Shown: positions 15,022-18,623 of the stretch, one piece after another | Numbering within the stretch: position 1 is the stretch's first letter | Layout of the letters: each line of letters begins with the position of its first letter | Assembly: GCA_050945315.1 (NCBI GenBank) | Contig: JBMNSS010000042.1 | Location: 1 to 18,623, forward strand | Length of the DNA stretch: 18,623 bases | DNA from: DTU080 sp050945315 | GTDB taxonomy: Bacteria > Bacillota > Limnochordia > DTU080 | Direction: 5' to 3' | The notes under the pieces: generated by a model | Database searches by the model: none | Told to the model about the DNA's origin: nothing | What the model saw: the letters and a program-made list of their open reading frames with translations, nothing else | Program-made: the position numbers and the translations under genes

Positions 15022-15327
15022 GTGAGTGAAGCCACCGATCAGAAAGATAAACGTGATCTTCTTCGCAGATTGGAGCAAGCAACCGACGCCTTTGTCAAGT
15101 CCGGCATAGCAGACTACGTTGAGCTGTTTCGCCACCCCAGCCGAATGATCTGGCTCAATTTCGCCGCGGGTCTGGCCAGGGGGTTTGGCATGGCCGTCGG
15201 TTTCACCGTCATAGGAGCCGTGTTTCTTCTGAGTCTGGCCCGCTTAGCTACGCTCAACCTCCCGATCATCGGTGAGTTCGTGGCGGATGTCGCTCGTATC
15301 GTACAAAACGAGTTGAGGCTGCGGTAG
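15022..15327 (+). CDS. DUF5665-family small membrane protein
   Basis: This 101-aa protein has an N-terminal charged helix (DKRDLLRRLEQATDAFVKSG), then YVELFRHPSRMIWLNFAAGL, a hydrophobic segment (ARGFGMAVGFTVIGAVFLLSL) and the ending NLPIIGEFVADVARIVQ. This order matches the DUF5665 family of Bacillota, whose function is unknown. GTG 15022 follows GGGAGGT with a 9-nt spacer; the longer open frame from 14923 has a Pro/Arg-rich extension without an SD. It opens a plus-strand run with the YteA-like, lspA and rluD-like genes, 25 bp apart from the next gene. A membrane role is inferred from hydrophobicity only. Confidence 0.8.
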   Translation: MSEATDQKDKRDLLRRLEQATDAFVKSGIADYVELFRHPSRMIWLNFAAGLARGFGMAVGFTVIGAVFLLSLARLATLNLPIIGEFVADVARIVQNELRLR

Positions 15328-15352
15328 AACTCACTGCCTGAGGCGGGGAGAC

Positions 15353-16024
15353 ATGACATCATTGAGTCACAATGAAGCGTACAAAAACCTGGAGGCAGAG
15401 TATGAGCGCCTCTGGAATGTGGCCAGAAGTCTGCGACAAGCGCTGGCCATATCAGAGACTGACGCTGTCGGTGAACTCTCCGGTATTGATCAGCATACGG
15501 GTGATTTGGGTGCCGAGACTATTGAGCGGGAAAAGGACCTCGGCCTGTTGCTGGCCACTTATATACAGCTGGAGCAAGTCCTACAAGCCAAAGATCGCTT
15601 AGAACAGGGCACCTATGGCCTCTGTGATGATTGCGGGCAGACCATCGATATCGAACGTCTGCGGGCTCTGCCTGCGGCTGATCTCTGCGTCGCCTGCAAG
15701 AGCCGGCGCGAACAAGAGCGTGAGCGGTCTCCAAGTCCCGCGGACAACGAAGCAATTGTATCGAATACGCTACCCACGGACACAACTCCCGGAATCGACG
15801 GACAGGATATTTGGGCTCAACTGGCGCCATACGGGACTGCCAATTCGCCACAGGATGCCCCCCATGAAGACCTTCCCGAGGCTCTGTGGCAAGATTTATT
15901 TCGTGACTTTCCGGATAATCCGGAATCAGAGATGGCGATGGAGCTGACCCCTGTCGATGCCAGGGAAATAGCCCGGGATTACAACCGGGCCGAACGTGAC
16001 GAGAGAAGACGGACTCGAAAGTGA
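15353..16024 (+). CDS. TraR/DksA-type zinc-finger protein, YteA-like
   Basis: This 223-aa protein has a helical N-terminal half (residues about 5-85) with acidic segments and a C4 zinc finger at Cys91, Cys94, Cys112 and Cys115 (C-x2-C-x17-C-x2-C) in GTYGLCDDCGQ...LPAADLCVACK. That layout is typical of DksA/TraR-like proteins, and length plus the extended acidic C-terminus resemble Bacillota YteA. DksA homologues bind the RNA polymerase secondary channel; whether YteA-like proteins do so is not established from this sequence. ATG 15353 follows GGCGGGGAG closely, with TTG 15362 as an alternative. The C-terminal ~100 residues are low-complexity and polar, ending ERRRTRK. Confidence 0.85.
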   Translation: MTSLSHNEAYKNLEAEYERLWNVARSLRQALAISETDAVGELSGIDQHTGDLGAETIEREKDLGLLLATYIQLEQVLQAKDRLEQGTYGLCDDCGQTIDIERLRALPAADLCVACKSRREQERERSPSPADNEAIVSNTLPTDTTPGIDGQDIWAQLAPYGTANSPQDAPHEDLPEALWQDLFRDFPDNPESEMAMELTPVDAREIARDYNRAERDERRRTRK

Positions 16025-16031
16025 ATTGGAA

Positions 16032-16064
16032 GGGGTAGCGCCGGTGTCAAGACAGGCCTACCCC
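16032..16064 (+). promoter_or_regulatory. Stem-loop between the YteA-like gene and lspA
   Basis: GGGGTAG (16032-16038) pairs with CTACCCC (16058-16064). After one bulged C, GCC pairs with GGC, and TGT/ACA closes a CAAG loop. A run of five T follows only at 16075-16079, ten nt later, so it is a poor terminator. It may tune lspA expression or act as a processing site. Confidence 0.4.
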
Positions 16065-16095
16065 GGCCAAGTCCTTTTTGCTAGGAGGCTTTGAT

Positions 16096-16530
16096 GTGCA
16101 TCTGGTGCTGGCGATCTTGTTGCTCATCATCGACCAAGCAAGCAAGCTCTGGGTGCAGCGCACGCTCCCCATGAATCAACCCCACGCTATACTGCCGCCA
16201 TGGCTCTATCTCACTCATGTGGAGAATCCGGGAGCAGCCTTCAGCCTTCTGCCGGGCCGGCGCTGGTTCTTCATCGCCGCGGCCTTGATCTTTCTGGTCT
16301 TTGCCCGAACAAATCTGATCCAGATGACCCGTCAGAGTCCTTCGTCTCGCTGGGGACTGAGCCTGGCTCTCACGGGAACGGTAGGAAACCTGATAGACCG
16401 CATTCGTTACGGAAGCGTCATCGACTTTCTTGACGTACCGTTCTTCACGGTATTCAATATAGCCGACTGCTGCATAGTCATTGGCTTTGGGCTGATCATC
16501 TGGACGCAGTCCCAACGCCGTCCCTCGTAA
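16096..16530 (+). CDS. lspA: Lipoprotein signal peptidase II
   Basis: This 144-aa inner-membrane aspartyl protease removes the signal peptide of prolipoproteins after diacylglyceryl addition. It has about four hydrophobic segments. The motifs are DQASKLWV at the N-terminus, VENPGAAFSLL, GNLIDRIRYGSVIDFLDV and FNIADCCIVIG. The catalytic aspartates are Asp101 and Asp124. The start is GTG 16096, with AGGAGG (16083-16088) 7 nt upstream; an earlier TTG at 16078 would overlap the SD. The downstream gene begins 23 bp later, so the two are likely translated from one message. Confidence 0.95.
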   Translation: MHLVLAILLLIIDQASKLWVQRTLPMNQPHAILPPWLYLTHVENPGAAFSLLPGRRWFFIAAALIFLVFARTNLIQMTRQSPSSRWGLSLALTGTVGNLIDRIRYGSVIDFLDVPFFTVFNIADCCIVIGFGLIIWTQSQRRPS

Positions 16531-16553
16531 ATCCACCACAGAAGGAGAAGCGA

Positions 16554-17549
16554 ATGCCCGTCAATCGAGACCCCTCACGGCAGCCCCGCCTACTGAGAGG
16601 AACCGGTATCCCACTCTCTGCATCACGGCGGATCATCTCACTGATTGTTCCCCCTGCCGCCGCGGGACAACGGCTGGATGTCTTCTTGGCCACTTGCATG
16701 CCGTCGCGTAGTTGGGCACAGAGGCTTATCGCCGGCGGCCGCGTCCTGATTGACGGTCAGACGGCCCGGCGTGCCAGTCAGCGTCTCACGGGCCATGAAC
16801 GCCTAAGCTTCCCACTGCCACCCCATGGCGAAGAGGGTCCGGATATTGTGCCTGAAGCGATCCCTCTGGACATTGTCTACGAAGATCAGTACATCGCCGT
16901 GATCAACAAACCCAAGGGCATGGTTGTACATCCCGGTGCGGGCCATACTTCGGGCACGCTCGTCAATGCCTTGCTTCATCGTTACGGTAGTTCTCTGTCC
17001 GGTCTCGGAGGCGCGGAAAGACCCGGAATCGTCCATAGGCTGGACAAGGACACCTCAGGGTGTCTGATCGTGGCCAGAACCGATGAAGCTCACCGGGGGT
17101 TGGCTGAACAGCTGAGAACGCGAAGCATGCGGCGAACCTACGTGGCTCTCGTCCACGGCATTCCCCCCAGCGAAGGAACGATACGACTGCCCATCGGACG
17201 ACATCCGATACACCGCGTAAAGATGGCTGTGCTACCTGCCGGTCGTCACGCCGTAACCCGTTTCCGTCTCTTGGAGTCTTTAGGATCATACGGACTCGTC
17301 CAAGTCGAACTCGAGACCGGTCGTACTCACCAGATCAGGGTTCATTTGGCTCATATCGGTTTTCCCGTTGTGGGGGATGCTTTGTATGCCCGAGGACGAC
17401 CGAAGGTCGTCTCAAACGGACAAGCTCTGCATGCTTGGCAGGTTGCGTTTAGACATCCCCAGAGCCGTCTGCAGATGATCTGTGTTGCACCGCCGCCCCG
17501 TTCATTTGCGGAACTGCTCGCCTCACTACGGGACGCAGCGAAAAATTAA
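16554..17549 (+). CDS. rluD: RluA/RluD-family pseudouridine synthase
   Basis: This 331-aa enzyme isomerises uridine to pseudouridine in rRNA, most likely 23S. An S4 RNA-binding domain spans about residues 38-85 (QRLDVFLATCMPSRSWAQRL, then GGRVLIDG). The catalytic domain carries DIVYEDQYIAVINKPKGMVVHPG and the motif HRLDKDTSGCLIVA with catalytic Asp164, then ETGRTHQIRVHLAHIGFPV. ATG 16554 follows AAGGAG with a 6-nt spacer. About 30 residues precede the S4 domain, somewhat longer than usual; an internal start cannot be excluded. The exact target site cannot be told from sequence, so RluD is by family resemblance. Confidence 0.9.
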   Translation: MPVNRDPSRQPRLLRGTGIPLSASRRIISLIVPPAAAGQRLDVFLATCMPSRSWAQRLIAGGRVLIDGQTARRASQRLTGHERLSFPLPPHGEEGPDIVPEAIPLDIVYEDQYIAVINKPKGMVVHPGAGHTSGTLVNALLHRYGSSLSGLGGAERPGIVHRLDKDTSGCLIVARTDEAHRGLAEQLRTRSMRRTYVALVHGIPPSEGTIRLPIGRHPIHRVKMAVLPAGRHAVTRFRLLESLGSYGLVQVELETGRTHQIRVHLAHIGFPVVGDALYARGRPKVVSNGQALHAWQVAFRHPQSRLQMICVAPPPRSFAELLASLRDAAKN

Positions 17550-17550
17550 C

Positions 17551-17579
17551 TTGACCCCGGTCCGGTAGTCGTGTATTCT
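17551..17579 (+). promoter_or_regulatory. Sigma-A promoter of the pyr operon
   Basis: TTGACC (17551-17556) and TATTCT (17574-17579) are spaced by 17 bp. The rluD-like stop is 2 bp before the -35, and the predicted transcript begins about 25-30 nt before the PyrR-binding hairpin. Confidence 0.8.
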
Positions 17580-17612
17580 ACGTGAAGTAGTAAGTGCACT
17601 GCATCCTTTAAG

Positions 17613-17709
17613 AGCAGTTCCGTGAGACTGCCAAGGAAGTGCCGCATATGGGATATCTGTGCCTACAGCCCGTCTGTGCTTCCCAGTCTCACGCTGCGGA
17701 AGTTTTTTT
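17613..17709 (+). promoter_or_regulatory. PyrR-type transcription attenuator of pyrR-pyrB
   Basis: Three mutually exclusive structures can be drawn. A binding loop: GCAGT (17614-17618) with ACTGC (17627-17631), loop TCCGTGAG, close to the PyrR-binding consensus UCCNGNGAG. An antiterminator: GTGAGACTG (17622-17630) with CAGTCTCAC (17684-17692), a 9-bp perfect helix. A terminator: CTTCCCAG (17679-17686) with CTGCGGAAG (17694-17702), then TTTTTTT. Binding of PyrR with UMP would hold the binding loop, release the antiterminator and favour termination, as known in Bacillus. Confidence 0.88.
17679..17709 (+). terminator. Attenuator terminator before pyrR
   Basis: CTTCCCAG pairs with CTGCGGAAG (one bulged base) around a 7-nt loop, followed by seven T (17703-17709). 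The antiterminator 3' arm (17684-17692) lies inside it, so the folds compete. Confidence 0.85.
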
Positions 17710-17741
17710 GTGCCCAAACCAGAGTGGGAAGGAGCTAAGGC

Positions 17742-18302
17742 ATGCCCGATGAGCACCTGGTGATAAAGGCTGAACTCATGGATGCCACTGCCATCCAACG
17801 TGCCCTTAGGCGCATCGCACATGAGATCATCGAAGCGGGCAAGGGTGTCAAGGATGTGGCGCTGGTTGGGATACGCACGCGCGGTGTGCCTCTGGCACGG
17901 AGGCTGTCTGACTTCATTTACCAGTTTGAGCAGGTGCGGTGCCCGGTAGGGGTCTTAGACATCACCTTGTATCGTGACGATCTCACCATGGTAGCTCAGC
18001 AGCCCGTACTCCAAAAGACGGACATACCTCTCGATGTCACCGGCAAGACGATCGTGCTGGTCGATGACGTTCTCTACACCGGTCGCACAGTCCGTGCCGC
18101 CATGGACGCGCTGATAGACCATGGCCGACCTTCACGTATTCAGCTCGCCGTCTTGATCGACAGAGGACACCGGGAGTTGCCTATCCGCGCTGATTTCGTA
18201 GGCAAGAATGTACCTACATCTCGACAAGAGATTATCTCGGTCCGTCTGACGGAAACGGACGGCGAGGAGCGAGTCGTGATTCAGGAGTATTCGAAAAAAT
18301 AA
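17742..18302 (+). CDS. pyrR: Bifunctional pyr operon attenuation regulator / uracil phosphoribosyltransferase
   Basis: This 186-aa protein binds pyr mRNA in response to UMP and can make UMP from uracil and PRPP. It has the PRT fold: VALVGIRTRGVPLARRL near the N-terminus and the PRPP-binding loop VLVDDVLYTGRT (residues 105-116), then LAVLIDRGHRELPIRADFVG and the ending GKNVPTSRQEIISVRL. ATG 17742 has AAGGAG 7 nt upstream. It lies directly behind the attenuator, so it would control its own operon, including pyrB 103 bp downstream. Confidence 0.96.
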   Translation: MPDEHLVIKAELMDATAIQRALRRIAHEIIEAGKGVKDVALVGIRTRGVPLARRLSDFIYQFEQVRCPVGVLDITLYRDDLTMVAQQPVLQKTDIPLDVTGKTIVLVDDVLYTGRTVRAAMDALIDHGRPSRIQLAVLIDRGHRELPIRADFVGKNVPTSRQEIISVRLTETDGEERVVIQEYSKK

Positions 18303-18312
18303 AGACGTATTT

Positions 18313-18342
18313 CGGTGGGGCGGCCAAACGGTTGCCCCACCG
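18313..18342. repeat. GC-rich hairpin between pyrR and pyrB
   Basis: CGGTGGGGC (18313-18321) is the exact reverse complement of GCCCCACCG (18334-18342), a 9-bp stem with a 12-nt loop that can pair further by G-U. There is no U-tract and no recognisable PyrR loop, so it is not a second pyr attenuator by these criteria. It may affect polarity or mRNA stability. Confidence 0.5.
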
Positions 18343-18405
18343 TCGCGACATGAGGTTGATCCCGCAAAACGACAGACCGGGCACGATACTCAAAGGAGGG
18401 CGTGA

Positions 18406-18623
18406 ATGCGCAAGGATCTACTCGATCTCAGATCGCTGAGTAAAGAAGACATCGAGCTGGTGCTGGACACGGCTGATGCCTGCAAACAAATCCTGTCACG
18501 ATCTGTACGCAAAGTGCCGACGCTGCGAGGTAAAGTACTGGTCAATCTGTTTTATGAGGCCAGTACCCGTACCCGGATGTCATTTGAGATGGCCGGCAAG
18601 TGTCTTTCAGCTGACGTGATGAG
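18406..18623 (+). CDS. pyrB: Aspartate carbamoyltransferase catalytic chain, 5' part only
   Basis: The visible 72 codons begin MRKDLLDLRSLSKEDIELVL and reach LVNLFYEASTRTRMSFEMA, containing the carbamoyl-phosphate-binding STRTR motif. The enzyme condenses carbamoyl phosphate with aspartate in pyrimidine synthesis. ATG 18406 follows AAAGGAGG. The gene is cut by the window end. It follows pyrR as in many Bacillota pyr operons and is presumably under the same attenuator. Confidence 0.95.
   Translation, partial: MRKDLLDLRSLSKEDIELVLDTADACKQILSRSVRKVPTLRGKVLVNLFYEASTRTRMSFEMAGKCLSADVM

Noticed and set aside
1..18623. CRISPR arrays, insertion sequences, prophage genes
   Set aside because: No regularly spaced repeats, transposase motifs or phage structural genes were seen on either strand.

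Overview
The window looks like a chromosomal segment of a Gram-positive-type bacterium in the Bacillota (Firmicutes), most plausibly a higher-GC clostridial or Desulfotomaculum/Peptococcaceae-like lineage. GC is in the mid-50s percent by eye. The evidence is mechanistic: ileS sits behind a complete T-box leader with an ATC (Ile) specifier, groES-groEL sits behind a CIRCE (HrcA) operator, pyrR-pyrB sits behind a PyrR-type attenuator, and a DUF5665 gene, a YteA/DksA-like zinc-finger gene, lspA and an rluD-like gene precede pyrR. Many genes start with GTG behind strong Shine-Dalgarno (SD) sequences, and promoters fit the sigma-A consensus. No mobile element, CRISPR array or phage gene was seen, so this is mostly core genome.

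Left part (1-4800): the C-terminus of an unidentified protein, an AMP-forming acyl-CoA synthetase, then a heavy-metal module. The module is a CadA/ZntA-type P1B-ATPase and a convergent CadC/SmtB-type ArsR repressor. Between the ATPase promoter (1885-1913) and its SD lies a perfect 30-bp palindrome with a TGAACAA..TTGTTCA core, the expected operator of such a repressor. The coding 3' ends of the pair overlap by 50 bp. About 500 bp upstream of the repressor hold no gene that I can support.

Middle-left (4795-8350), all on the minus strand: tRNA-Leu(GAG) with its own promoter and terminator, groES-groEL with promoter and CIRCE, and a geranylgeranyl-reductase-family flavoprotein.

Middle (8345-10400): about 900 bp without an intact gene, with frame-broken coding-like fragments and a composite stem-loop, then a phosphosulfolactate synthase (ComA family) gene. 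Next is a 64-aa unknown gene whose SD lies inside a perfect 12-bp inverted repeat, suggesting translational control.

Right part (10365-18623): T-box-ileS, a shared bidirectional terminator, hemL on the minus strand, then a plus-strand run of DUF5665, YteA/DksA-like, lspA, rluD-like, pyr attenuator, pyrR and the start of pyrB. Housekeeping genes here are governed by several distinct nucleic-acid switches: T-box, CIRCE, metal operator, PyrR attenuator and a possible RBS-occluding hairpin. The least-explained items are the hairpin-controlled small ORF, the operator/overlap arrangement of the metal module, and the degraded region before the ComA-family gene.
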